DNA of 64,000 nt from Arenicola marina (GCA_964019135.1 OZ025256.1:42938035-43002034); one strand, 5' to 3'. Positions 34,517 to 46,003 are shown, counted from the stretch's first letter. A program made the numbers and translations. Notes: generated by a model from the sequence alone, not told the origin.

Positions 34517-37360
34517 TTTAGTGTGGGTGAGAGTCCCCGTGGCCTGGTCTAGTGTGGGTGAGAGTCCGCGTGGCCTGGTGTCGTGTGTTAGAGAGTCCCC
34601 GTGGTCTGGTCTAGTGTGGGTGAGGGTCCCCGTGGCCTGGTCTAGTGTGGTTGAGAATCCTCGTGGCCTGGTCTAGTGTGGGTGAGAGTCCCCGTGGCCT
34701 GGTCTAGTGTGTTAGAGAGTCCGCGTGGCCTGGTCCAGTTTGGGTGCGAGTCCCCGTGACCTGGTCTAGAGTGGATGAGAGTCCGCGTGGCCTGGTCTAG
34801 TGTGGGGGAGAATCCTGGTGGCCTGGTCTAGTGTGGGTGAGAATCCTGGTGGCCTGGTCTAGTGTGGGTGAGAGTCCCCGTGGCCTGGTCTAGTGTGTTA
34901 GAGAGTCCCCGTGGCCTGGTCTAGTGTGAGTGCGAGTCCCCGTGGCCTGGTCTAGTGTGTTAGAGAGTCCCCGTGGCCTGGTCTAGTGTGGGTGAGAGTC
35001 CCCGTGGCCTGGTCTAGTGTGTCAGTGATTCCCCTTGGCCTGGTCTAGTGTGTCAGTGAGTCCCAGTGGCCTGGTCTAGTGTGGGTGAGAGTCCTCGTGG
35101 CCTGGTCTAGTGTGGGTGAGAGTCCTCGTGGCCTGGTCTAGTGTGAGTGAGAGTCCCCGTGGCCTGGTCTTGTGTGGGTGCGAGTCCCAGTGGCCTGGTC
35201 TAGTGTGGGTGAGAGTCCCCGTGGCCTGGTCTAGTGTGTCAGTGACTCCCAGTGGCCTAATCTAGTGTGTCAGTGAGTCCCCGTGGCCTGGTCTAGTGTG
35301 TTAGGGAGTCCCCGTGGCCTGGTCTAGTGTAAGTGCGAGTCCCCGTTGCCTGGTCTAGTGTGTTAGAGAGTCCCCGTGGCCTGGTCTAATGTATTAGAGA
35401 GTCCCCGTGGCCTGGTCTAGTGTGAGTGCGAGTCCCCGTGGCCTGGTCTAGTGTGTTAGAGAGTAACCGTGGCCTGGTCTAGTGTGGGTGAGAGTCCCCG
35501 TGGCCTGGTCTAGTGTGTCAGTGATTCCCCGTGGCCTGGTCTAGTGTGTCAGTGAGTCCCAGTGGCCTGGTCTAGTGTGGGTGAGAGTCCTCGTGGCCTG
35601 GTCTAGTGTGGGTGAGAGTCCTCGTGGCCTGGTCTAGTGTGAGTGAGAGTCCCCGTGGCCTGGTCTAGTGTGGGTGCGAGTCCCAGTGGCCTGGTCTAGT
35701 GTGGGTGAGAGTCCCCGTGGCCTGGTCTAGTGTGTCAGTGAGTCCCAGTGGCATAATCTAGTGTGTCAGTGAGTCCCCGTGGCCTGGTCTAGTGTGTTAA
35801 GGAGTCCCCGTGGCCTGGTCTAGTGTGAGTGCGAGTCCCCGTGGCCTGGTCTAGTGTGTTAGAGAGTCCCCGTTGCCTGGTCTAGTGTGGGTGAGGGTCC
35901 TCGTGGCCTGGTCTAGTGTGGGTGAGAGTCCTCGTGGCCTGGTCTAGTGTGGGTGAGAGTCCCCGTGGCCTGGTCTAGTGTGGGTGCGAGTCCCAGTGGC
36001 CTGGTCTAGTGTGGTGAGAGTTCCCGTGGCCTGGTCTAGTGTGGGTGAGAGTCCCCGTGGCCTGGTCTAGTGTGTCAGTGAGTCCCAGTGGCCTAGTCTA
36101 GTGTGTTAGTGAGTCCCAGTGGCCTGGTCTAGTGTGGGTGAGAGTCCCCGTGGCCTGGTCTAGTGTGTTAGGGAGTCCCCGTGGCCTGGTCTAGTGTAAG
36201 TGCGAGTCCCCGTTGCCTGGTCTAGTGTGTTAGAGAGTCCCCGTGGCCTGGTCTAGTGTATTAGAGAGTCCCCGTGGCCTGGTCTAGTGTGAGTGCGAGT
36301 CCCCGTGGCCTGGTCTAGTGTGTTAGAGAGTAACCGTGGCCTGGTCTAGTGTGGGTGAGAGTCCCCGTGGCCTGGTCTAGTGTGTCAGTGATTCCCCGTG
36401 GCCTGGTCTAGTGTGTCAGTGAGTCCCAGTGGCCTGGTCTAGTGTGGGTGAGAGTCCTCGTGGCCTGGTCTAGTGTGGGTGAGAGTCCTCGTGGCCTGGT
36501 CTAGTGTGAGTGAGAGTCCCCGTGGCCTGGTCTAGTGTGGGTGCGAGTCCCAGTGGCCTGGTCTAGTGTGGGTGAGAGTCCCCGTGGCCTGGTCTAGTGT
36601 GTCAGTGAGTCCCAGTGGCCTAATCTAGTGTGTCAGTGAGTCCCCGTGGCCTGGTCTAGTGTGTTAGGGAGTCCCCGTGGCCTGGTCTAGTGTGAGTGCG
36701 AGTCCCCGTGGCCTGGTCTAGTGTGTTAGAGAGTCCCCGTTGCCTGGTCTAGTGTGGGTGAGGGTCCTCGTGGCCTGGTCTAGTGTGGGTGAGAGTCCTC
36801 GTGGCCTGGTCTAGTGTGGGTGAGAGTCCCCGTGGCCTGGTCTAGTGTGGGTGCGAGTCCCAGTGGCCTGGTCTAGTGTGGTGAGAGTTCCCGTGGCCTG
36901 GTCTAGTGTGGGTGAGAGTCCCCGTGGCCTGGTCTAGTGTGTCAGTGAGTCCCAGTGGCCTAGTCTAGTGTGTTAGTGAGTCCCAGTGGCCTGGTCTAGT
37001 GTGGGTGAGAGTCCTCGTGGCTTGGTCTAGTTTGGGTGAGAGTCCCCGTGGCCTGGTCTAGTGCGTTAGAGAGTCCCGTGGCCTGGCATAGTGCGTTAGA
37101 GAGTCCCCGTGGCCTGTTCTAGTGTGTTAGAGAGTCCCCGTGGCCTGGTCTAGTGTGGGTGAGAGTCCCCGTGCCCTGGTCTAGTGTGGGCGCGAGTCCC
37201 CGTGGCGTGATCTAGTGTGGGTGAGAGTCCCCGTGGCCTGGTCTAGTGTTGGTGTGAGCCCCGTGGCCTGGTCTAGTGTGTTAGGGAGTCCCCGTGGCCT
37301 GGTCTAGTGTGAGTGAGAGTCCCCGTGGCATGGTCTAGTGTGTTAGAGAATCCCCGTGGA

Positions 37361-37495
37361 CTGTGGCCTATTTCACGTACATAGTTTAGCCAGCTACGGG
37401 GCTTAGTCGACTAAAATTGCCCATCATTTACATGGTAACTTTAGCCGACCAAGGTCCGTAGTCGGCTAAATTGCGTTCGTGAAATCCGCCACTGG
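37361..37495. mobile_element. Palindromic MITE family D inside the giant array, copy 3
   Basis: Same 135-bp element with a near-identical left flank. The right flank matches only for the first one or two units and then enters the diverged edge of the array (GTCAGTGAGTCTCCGTGG). It marks the boundary between the homogenised and the diverged zones of the array. Confidence 0.85.
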
Positions 37496-38417
37496 TTTAG
37501 TGTGGGTGAGAGTCCCCGTGGCCTGGTCTAGTGTGTCAGTGAGTCTCCGTGGCCTGGTCTAGTGTATTTGAGGGTCCCCGTGGCCTGGTCTAGTGTGTTT
37601 GAGAGCCCCCGTGGCCTGGTCTAGTGTGTTTGAGAGTCCCAGTGGCCTAGTCTACTGTGTCAGTGAGTCCCTGTGGCCTGGTCTAGTGTGTTTGAGAGTC
37701 CCCGTGGCATGGTCTAGTGTGTTTGAGAGTCCCCGTTGCATGGTCTAGTGTATCATAGAGTCCCCGTGGCCTGATTCAGTGTGTTAGAGAGTCCCCGTGG
37801 CCTGGCCTAGTGCGTTAGAGAGTCCCCTTGGCCTGGTCTATTTTGTTAGGGAGTCCCAATGGCCTGGCCTATTGTGTTAGAGAGACCCAGTGGCATGGTC
37901 TAGTGTGTTAAAGAGTCCCCGTGGCCTGGTCTATTGTGTTAGGGAGTCCCAATGGCCTGGCCTATTGTGTTAGAGAGACCCAGTGGCCTGGTCTAGTGTG
38001 TTAGACCCAGTGGCCCGGTCTAGCGTGTTAGAGAGTCCCCGTGGCCTGGTCTATTGTGTTAGACCCAGTGGCCTGGTCTAGTGTGTTGGAGAGACCCAGT
38101 GGCCTGGTCTATTGGGTTAGAGAGTCCCCGTGGCCTGGTCTATTTTGTTAGGGAGTCCCAATGGCCTGGCCTATTGTGTTAGAGAGACCCAGTGGCCTGG
38201 TCTAGTGTGTTAGACCCAGTGGCCTGGTCTATTGGGTTAGAGAGTCCCCGTGGCCTGGTCTATTGGGTTAGAGAGTCCCCGTGGCCCGACTAAATGTAAT
38301 CGCAATATTAATCTACGTTTAAAACTAAATGGTTGTCGTCCACATTTGGTCGATGTATCTAGCGACTGTTGGAGAATGGAGACATGTTGCATATAGCTGT
38401 GCGCTTTGAACTATTCG

Positions 38418-39034
38418 CAGTACAAAACGACCTATTTTACTTTCCATCTCAATTTTGATACAATTAAGATATTTCCAACTTTCTTTCACCAAATTGTTTC
38501 ATAAGGATGACCATTTTATCCTTGCAAATTCTGCAGAAATTGGAAACCTTTAAGGTTGTCCAATTTCAATATTTGATCGTGTGCTCTATCCACGCTCCTC
38601 GCTGTTGAGTCAACGAAAGTCGGCGTGTTGACTTTCGTGGAGATTCCCGGAGACGGTCACGCAACGTCTCAATCCTGTTTGGAGTACGAACTGAAAATGG
38701 TCGACCACTGTGACCTTTATTATTGTTTCCAACACTCACAGTCTCCTTAAACTGAGCTATCAGGCGCTGAATAGTCCGTCTGGTCGGCACATGTCCCCTT
38801 CCAAAATCTCTTGCATACTGTCTTTGCGTCTAAATCACCGATTTTGTCGCAAAGTAGGCCTCAACGATTTTTATCCGCTGCTGCATCGTATACTGCCTGT
38901 TCAGATCCATATTGGTATCAGAAGAATTGTCTGGGCCTCAACCCTATATCACGTGAGAATAATGGAGCAATATCATTAGAAACATTTTTTAGAGGGAAAA
39001 CAATATAGGTCGTTTTTTATGGACCACCCTGTAT
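38418..39034 (-). pseudogene. Decayed mariner/Tc1-type element with DUF4817-like helix-turn-helix fragment
   Basis: On the minus strand an open segment (38566 to about 38823) encodes a helix-turn-helix region beginning around RDFGRGHVPTRRTIQRLIAQ, continuing FKETVSV, SGRPFSVRTPNRIE, and ending RRLSLTQQRG. This layout (GxVPSRxTIxRLxxKFxETGSV, GRPRSVRTPEN, SxRRLS) is the N-terminal DUF4817/HTH region of mariner-like transposases. The catalytic DDE part is missing, replaced by unrelated or frameshifted sequence, and a stop lies just upstream. The termini survive partly: AAACGACCTATTTTAC near 38424 and its inverse near 38990-39034, where the outer end reads as the inverse of ACAGGGTGGTCCATAAAAAA. 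It is therefore an internally deleted, inactive copy. Confidence 0.65.
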
Positions 39035-39398
39035 GTATCGTTTAACTGAAATTATAATGTCATTCTCTGGTGTAGACCGAAGCAGATTGTCTCACGGAAA
39101 AGCCGATATGCAACCATAAACACTGAAATTAAATGTTCAAAGATGCAACAAATTCAGTTCGTTGGTACGTTTAGATGTTGCAATGGCTGAGGCCTACATA
39201 GTTGTTTTTAATTGGAAAGCCGGATTTTATGCTTATGTTACAATATTCCCCTGTGATTATTACAAAGATCAGCAAAGCAACCTTTGGTAGTATTTTGGCA
39301 TACCTAAGTAAGTAAATAAGTATTATATATATATATATGTAAACTGCCATTGCGTTGTAATGTGTAGGGGATTGAAGGCCCCTAGAGGCTGGCCGCCG

Positions 39399-39500
39399 GA
39401 CTACCGTAGAACCGCCAGTGCGTGCTAAAGCGTTTCTATAAATAGCCAAGGGAGGATGGATTGCACCGCGTGAACACGCAACGGCGGTTCTACGGTAGTC
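39399..39500. repeat. Perfect 18-bp inverted repeat with 66-bp loop
   Basis: GACTACCGTAGAACCGCC (39399-39416) is exactly the reverse complement of the sequence at 39483-39500. The intervening 66 bp include ACGC-rich motifs. It could be a small foldback element or an RNA hairpin. A (TA)n tract lies nearby at about 39323-39338. Confidence 0.8.
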
Positions 39501-39639
39501 TAGGTCTGGCGGTTGAAAGGATATGACGTCAAGGTTAATGGGATCCTGTCGGGATGTCGATGCCGTGATCCAGACGCTTGAATCCAGGACGTGGATCCAG
39601 ATAATTAAGGAAACAAGACGACGCTTCTGATTCATGGTT

Positions 39640-40620
39640 TACTTTCAAAGACATCTATGATAACACGTTTCCCAAGTGTTTCCTAAAATGAAAATTGACT
39701 ATGTGCAAGTACTGGTTAACAAATGGTATGCATTAATATACTTCGTATAAGGCTTACATAGATATTTAAACTGTGTGAAGTATGAATCGATATCAGCCAT
39801 CGGTGCACGAGATCTGTGTCCTGCTCCACTGAAACAATTAAAGCCTACAGTGGAAATTAGTCACATATCCCTTCATATAGGACCTAGTGACAAATAGCTT
39901 GAAAGCATTGCAAACTGTCATTGTCTGCACATCTCTAGATATTTAACTATTGAAAACTATGTATGCTGATTGCTTCGTTATGTCGCTTCAGATAAGAAAA
40001 CGGATCCATAAAATAGTTTTCGTGACATAAACCTACGAAAAATGTCTCAGTTCTGACTAAACGTTACGGCGGTTCCAAGATACCCCCTCTGCACTCTCAC
40101 GGAGGCTCTTACCACCCCCCTCCCCCCGCCGTGTAATAGCATTATTTACCGCGAGGGATACACGTTGGGCCATCTTCTATGTTAGAACCCACATTGAGTC
40201 ATACGTGAGCTATGTTGAAACAATGGTTTACTCTAGCAAGGAAGACGACCGACATTTACTTTTCTATGTCACCGGAAATGACGTTGGCTTGATATAGCCA
40301 CCACGTGATCAGAACGCATTGGAGTTTTATAATTAACAATTTGCTTACTAACTATGTTTACTCTATACTTCGAACTTTAGCAGACACGGGGACCTATACA
40401 GTGTGTCTTCCAAGGAGAATGCGAAGCTTTACTGGTTGCTTCGTGAAGAACCATCTGAGTGGAGTATGTAACCTAAGTTGACTCTAGTGGGGTTGTATAC
40501 ACATCAGTTGTGAAGTCTACTGCCAAATGTTTTTACTGCAATAAATAGGCCCTTGAATTCTGGAACGTACATGTGTAAAATTTGAAAGAAGCAGTCGCAA
40601 CCAATGAGTGAGCTAAGGAG
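39640..40620. other. No recognisable feature
   Basis: Unique sequence, AT-rich to mixed, between the hairpin and the 17-bp array. No supported exon or repeat. Confidence 0.35.
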
Positions 40621-40630
40621 GAGGAGGCAA

Positions 40631-42720
40631 TAACGCTCCAATGACAATGACGCTTCAATGACAATGACGCCACAGTGACAATGACGCTACAATGACAATG
40701 ACGCTCCAATGACAATGACGCTCCAATGACAATGACGCTCCAAGGACATTGACGCTTCAATGACAATAACGCTTCAATGACAATGACACTCCAATGACAA
40801 TGGCGCTCCAATGACAATGGCGCTCCAATGACAATGAAGCTCCAATGACAATGACGCTTCAATGACAATGACGCTCTAATGACAATGACGTTTCAATGAC
40901 AATTGCGCTTCAATGACAATGACGCCACAATGACAATGACGCCACAATGACAATGACGCTCCAATGACAATGACGCTCCAATGACAATGACGCTCCAAGG
41001 ACAATGACGCTTCAATGACAATAACGCTTCAATGACAATGACGCCCCAATGACAATGACGCTCGAATGACATTGACGCTTCAATGACGATGACGCCACAA
41101 TGACAATGACGCCACAATGACAATGACGCTCCAATGACAATGGCGCCGCAATGACAATGACGCCACAATGACCATGACGCTCCAATGACAATAACGCTTC
41201 AATGACAATGACGCTCCAATGACAATGACGCTTCAATGAGAATAACGCTTCAATGACAATGACACTCCAATGACAATGGCGCTCCAATGACAATGAAGCT
41301 CCAATGACAATGAAGCTCTAATGACAATGACGCTTCAATGACAATGACGCTCCAATGACAATGACGCCACAATGACAATGACGCTCCAATGACAATGACG
41401 CTCCAATGACAATGACACTCCAATGACAATGGCGCTTCAATGACAATAACGCTTCAATGACAATGACGCTCCAATGACAATGACGCTCTAATGACAATGA
41501 CGCCACAATGACAATAACACTTCAACGACAATGACGCTCCAATGACAATGACGCTTCAATGACAATAACGCTTCAATGACAATGACACAACAATGACAAT
41601 GACGCTCCAATGACAATAACGCCACAATGACAATGAAGCCACAATAACAATGACGCCACAATGACAATGACGCTCCAATGACAATGACGCTCCAATGACA
41701 ATGACGCTCCAATGACAATGACGCTTCATTGACAATAACACTTCAATGACAATGACGCTCCAATGACAATGACGCTCTAATGACAATGACGCCACAATGA
41801 CAATAACGCTTCAACGACAATGACGCTCCAATGACAATGACGCTTCAATGACAATAACGCTTCCATGACAATGACACTCCAATGAAAATGACGCTCCAAT
41901 GACAATAATGCCACAATGACAATGACGCCACAATGACAATGACGCTCCAATGACAATAACGCCTCAATGACAATGACGCTTCAGTGACAATGACGCTCCA
42001 ATGACAATGACGCTTCAATGACAACGCCACAATGACAATGACGCCACAATGACAATGACGCTCCAATGACAATAACGCTTCAATGACAATGACGCTTCAA
42101 TGACAATGACGCTCTAATGACAATGGCGCCACAATGACAATGACGCCACAATGACAATGACGCTCCAACGACAATAACGCTTCAAAGACAATGACGCTCC
42201 AATGACAATGACGCTTCAATGACAATAACGCTTCAATGACAATGACACTCCAATGACAATGACGCTCCAATGACAATGACGCTTCAATGACAATGACGCT
42301 CCAATGACAATGACGCTCCAATGACAATGACGCCTCAATGACAATGACGCTTCAATGACAATGACGCCACAATGACAATGACGCTCCAATGACAATGACG
42401 CTCTAATGACAATGACGCTTCAATGACAATAACGCCACAATGACAATGACGCTCCAATGACAATGACGCTCTAATGACAATGACGCTTCAATGACAATAA
42501 CGCCACAATGACAATGGCGCTCCATGACAATGACGCTCTAATGACAATGACGCTTCAATGACAATAACGCCACAATGACAATAACGCCACAATGACAATG
42601 ATGCTCCAATGACAATGATGCTCCAATGACAATAACGCCACAATGACAATGACACTCCAATGACAATGGCGCTCCAATGACATTGACGCCACAATGACAA
42701 TGGCGCTTCAACGAGCGAGC
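40631..42720. repeat. 17-bp minisatellite, about 2.1 kb (roughly 120 units)
   Basis: The unit is GCTCCAATGACAATGAC with GCTTC and GCCAC alternatives at the start. Three units (51 nt) make a 17-residue open repeat on the minus strand (for example LSLERHCHWSVIVIGA), which explains several long frames there; they have no other gene-like features. CAATGACAAT also resembles a SOX/HMG-type A/T core, but nothing shows it is used. Confidence 0.95.
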
Positions 42721-43002
42721 CAATGACAATGGGGTTCGATTTGCAGCGTTCGATGGACCAACTTCGAGATGTGATAACTGGTGCAGTTGGTTCAGAACGC
42801 CAAGTTAGATCGAGGGATATAAAGTGGTCAACGTTAAGTGGTTGCCGACCACACAATATAAACATGTACCGAGCAGCGTTTGGCGGATCGAGGGTAGCTG
42901 CATAGTCCAGGGCATGAAACAAAGGCAACCTATATATACAAGTATTAACCTTGTAATTTATACATGTATACAGGCATATCTGGCATATACATAACATCAC
43001 GG

Positions 43003-43049
<47 letters not shown>

Positions 43050-43240
43050 GAGTATCATATATATCTATATATATTTAAGTAATACATATATATCTTAAGT
43101 ATTCTACAAATGAATTATATGAAAGTATTCACGCTCATTGCAGATGAATTTTACGCTATACATCAATGTCCTTTGCACTCAGTACTAATAGCGCAGCCGT
43201 CTTATCTCCGACGACTGGTGATGGTACGACAGTCTGTGGG
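42721..43240. other. Unique spacer with (TA)n microsatellite
   Basis: Between two arrays. It contains a TA-repeat at about 43006-43046 and other TATATA runs to about 43095. No gene supported. Confidence 0.6.
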
Positions 43241-44052
43241 CCGTGAACATCATGATGACCATGATGACCACCTCCTTCATGGCCACCATCACGTGACCTC
43301 CATCATGGCCACCATCACGTGACCTCCATCATGGCCACCATCACGTGACCTCCATCATGGCCACCATCATGTTCTCTTCATCATGGCCACCATCACGTGG
43401 TCTCCATCATGGCCACCATCACGTGACCTCAACCATGACCACCATCATGTTCTCTTCATCATGGCCACCATCACGTGGCCTCCATCATGGCCACCATCAC
43501 GTGACCTCCATCATGGCCACCATCATGTTCTCTTCATCATGGCCACCATCACGTGACCTCCATCATGGCCACCATCACGTGACCTCCATCATGACCACCA
43601 TCATGTTCTCTTCATCATGGCCACCATCACGTGACCTCCACCGTGGCCACCATCACGTGACCTCCACCATGGCCACCATCACGTGACCTCCATCATGGCC
43701 ACCATAACGTGACCTCAACCATGGCCACCATCACGTGACTTCCACCATGGCCACCATCACGTGACCTCCCTCATGGCCACCATCACGTGACCTCCATCGT
43801 GGCCACCATCATGTTCTCTCCATCGTGGCCACCATCACGTGACCTCAATCATTGTCACCATCACGTGACCTCCATCATGGCCACCATCACGTGACCTCCA
43901 TCATGGCCACCGTCATGTTCTCTTCATCATGGCCACCATCACGTGACCTCCATCATGGCCACCATCACGTGACCTCAACCATGGCCACCATCACGTGACC
44001 CCCATCATGGCCATCATCACGTGACCCCCATCATGGCCTCCATCACGTGACG
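43240..44052. repeat. 26-bp minisatellite with a CACGTG E-box in most units
   Basis: The unit is CATCATGGCCACCATCACGT followed by GACCTC. An alternating form replaces the E-box portion with ATGTTCTCTT. About 31 units; most carry the palindrome TCACGTGA, the E-box core bound by basic helix-loop-helix factors of the USF/MITF/TFE class. Open frames rich in Ser/His/Met/Thr are by-products of the repeat. Confidence 0.93.
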
Positions 44053-44373
44053 TGTCTATTATCGACGCTTTTCAGCCTGAGGTATAACGTAAGACAGGCC
44101 TGTAAGTGATATGGTTATGTCGCTGAGTCTCCGGTATTTCCCGACCTGGGGCACGAGAAGTGTCACCGTGCACAGGCCACACGAGAGGTCCACCGCCCCC
44201 TCCCCCTAACCACACCTCACTCAGCAGCTGTATGAGAAGCAGACTCTGACCCAAGGACGTCGCAACGGAACACGTGAATCGAATATAACTAGGACCAGTC
44301 ATTTTAAAGCGTTAGACATTCAGCACGCGTGGTCACGTGATCACAGTCTGCCTTTCGTCAACTCTGAACAAAT

Positions 44374-44764
44374 GGGCGCAGCTCTTTGGTAGCTCGGTAC
44401 ATCCCTGAGGTAACCCGAATACGCACATTACGCATCGGTGAACCTCCCCGACACTTGGTGCACTGCGCATTCAATCGGCATGCCGAATGTATCCTGTTGA
44501 AACACACGGGGCATTCGGGAGCAGATGGCGGCTGATAGAAAGGTTATGAGAGTAGGTTGGTTCCAGTGCCCCCCGTGCACCGGGCGGCTGATTGAAAGGT
44601 GATGAGAGTAGGTTGGTTCCAGTGCCCCCCGTGCACCGGATGTGAACGATGTGCTCATTGCGTTGGAATAGCCATATCCCTATCGGCACACCCGGAAGTG
44701 CCCTGTCACGTGTTGCGGATACCGGGCGGGATACCGATCCTGTCCGGCCCAAAGAAATGCGCCC
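44374..44764 (+). mobile_element. MITE family B, copy 2 (longest)
   Basis: Termini are GGGCGCAGCTCTTTGGTAGC at the left and CCCAAAGAAATGCGCCC at the right, flanked by AAT on both sides as a 3-bp target duplication. It is lengthened by a 56-bp internal tandem duplication (GCGGCTGATWGAAAGGT...GTGCACCGG, about 44528-44639). No protein is encoded. Confidence 0.85.
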
Positions 44765-45224
44765 AATGGAAGTTGCCAGGATGGACCAGCGACCGACAGT
44801 TGTTGCCCCACGGGTGTCGGGGTAAGACTGTGGACATAATGCTCTGGCCGACACCTTCATCTTTGGGTGACTCGTGGTCAGGTAATACAACAATGAACAA
44901 CATTGGTCCCGAAGCCCTTGACCCGGTCAAGGTCAAAGTGAAGGTTGTTTCAGAGGTTGCTCTACGCGTATCTCTGGCTGGTCGTCGGATTGGTTTCCTC
45001 AATTAGACTATAACGGATGAGTCCCTATCGCTCCTCTGATCTGGCCATAGAGGTCACGACCCAGAGGTCAGGGACAAATGATGCGATGGCCGGTAACGCC
45101 GATCAAAACCAAAATGTCGACTCCCTCGTTAAAGTTAACATGTTAACAGAATGTGCGTGGGATGAAAGCTGATTGCGATGAGGCAAAGACGTGTCAGCCA
45201 GCGATCATCCGGGCCTTGATCCGC

Positions 45225-45372
45225 CACCAGAATATCAGGATATCGATCAGTAATCAGGATAACGATCAATTATCGAGATATCGACCAGTAATCACGATAT
45301 TGTTCGATTATCGAGATATCGATCAGTAACCAGGATATTGTTCAATTATCGAGATAACGATCAGTGATCGAT
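45225..45372. repeat. Tandem repeat of about 40 bp directly 3' of paralogue 2
   Basis: Diverged units contain ATCGAGATATCGATCAGTAA and CAGGATATTGTTCAATT. The array ends 13 bp from the minus-strand gene's stop codon (45385-45387), so it would be in the 3' untranslated region. It is AT-rich with many ATCGAT palindromes. Confidence 0.8.
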
Positions 45373-45384
45373 GTCTCGGTGACG

Positions 45385-45615
45385 TCATGACTTTTCGGAG
45401 TCCTTGGTCCAGCCGGGGATGGTCTGGCAGTGGCCTAGGATGTAGAATCCGATGTCGTCCTGGTCGTCGGCGTCGTAGGCCTTGGGCCGCTCCGGTTTGC
45501 CAGGTGGACACAGCGTGCCCAGCGGGCAGCTGCACAGGAACTTGTAGCCGATGGTCGAGCTACCAGAGCGGTCCATGTAGCGGCGTACGCACGGCGCACC
45601 CACCTTGCACGCCGG
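45385..45615 (-). CDS. Cysteine-rich secreted protein paralogue 2, module 3 exon and stop
   Basis: Seventy-six codons and TGA, entered in phase 0 through acceptor CCCCTGCCAG|. It starts PACKVGAPC; the core is GYKFLCSCPLGTLCPPGKP; the six cysteines are spaced 5, 18, CxC, 5, 26 exactly as in the plus-strand paralogue. An acidic stretch (DADDQDD) precedes the final GFYILGHC, and a 13-residue polar tail ends SEKS. The sequence immediately upstream (minus sense) is very C-rich, from the GGCGG-type array at 45625-46000, giving a strong pyrimidine tract. No polyadenylation signal was identified downstream, where an AT-rich repeat begins. Family unrecognised; secretion is inferred from the first exon of the same gene. 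Confidence 0.87.
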   Translation of the reverse strand, partial: PACKVGAPCVRRYMDRSGSSTIGYKFLCSCPLGTLCPPGKPERPKAYDADDQDDIGFYILGHCQTIPGWTKDSEKS

Positions 45616-45624
45616 CTGGCAGGG

Positions 45625-46003
45625 GGGCGGGGGGCAAGGCGGTGGTGGAGGCGAGGGGCCGGAGCGAAAGGGGGGGGGCGTCAAGACGGCGGTGGGGGGA
45701 AGGGGAGGGAAGCGAGAGGCGGGCGGGGGGTCAAGACGGCGGTGGGGGGAGGGGAGGAAAGCGAGAGACGTGGGGGGGGGGGGCCAAGACGGCGGTGGGG
45801 GCGAGGGGAGGGAAGCGGGATGCGGGGGGGGGGGTCAAGACGGCGGTGTGGGGAGTGGAGGGAAGCGAGAGGCGTGGGGGGGCGGGTCAAGACGGCGGTG
45901 GGGGCGAAGGGAGGGAAGCGAGAGGCGGGGGTGGGGGGTCAAGACGGCGGTGGGGGCGAGTGGGTGGGGCGAGAGGTTGGGGCGAGGGGGCGAACACCAG
46001 TAG
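45625..46003. repeat. G-rich minisatellite of about 45-60 bp inside the last intron of paralogue 2
   Basis: Six to seven units share GTCAAGACGGCGGTGGGGGC, then GAGGGGAGGGAAGCGAGAGGC and a variable poly-G run. C-rich on the gene's strand, it abuts the acceptor of the last exon. Its many GGGG runs on the opposite strand are G-quadruplex-prone. Long Gly/Arg or Pro/Ser frames here are artefacts. Confidence 0.9.

Larger units (their letters stand above)
13280..38286. repeat. Giant 31-bp minisatellite, about 25 kb (roughly 800 units)
   Basis: The unit is AGTGGCCTGGTCTAGTGTGG followed by GTGCGAGTCCC, or the CCGTGGCC version. Second-half variants are GTTAGAGA, GTGAGA, GTCAGTGA and GTTTGAGA; 30-bp units also occur. 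Thirty-one is not a multiple of three and the unit carries TAG, so no long frames survive. Higher-order structure is clear: the rare variant 'agagagtaaccgtgg' recurs at about 16961, 19071, 22664, 24831, 27739, 30372, 31766, 35465 and 36332, and the 'ggccaggtctagtatgtt' variant at 15601, 17711 and 21367. The 2110-bp block 15.4-17.5 kb is duplicated almost perfectly at 17.5-19.6 kb. Units in the last 800 bp (37.5-38.29 kb) are the most diverged. Assembly of such an array may be collapsed or expanded. Confidence 0.97.

Noticed and set aside
40533..42327. Series of His/Cys/Ser/Leu-rich minus-strand frames
   Set aside because: 17-bp array read as 17-residue repeats; unit differences do not preserve any residue pattern beyond the DNA repeat.
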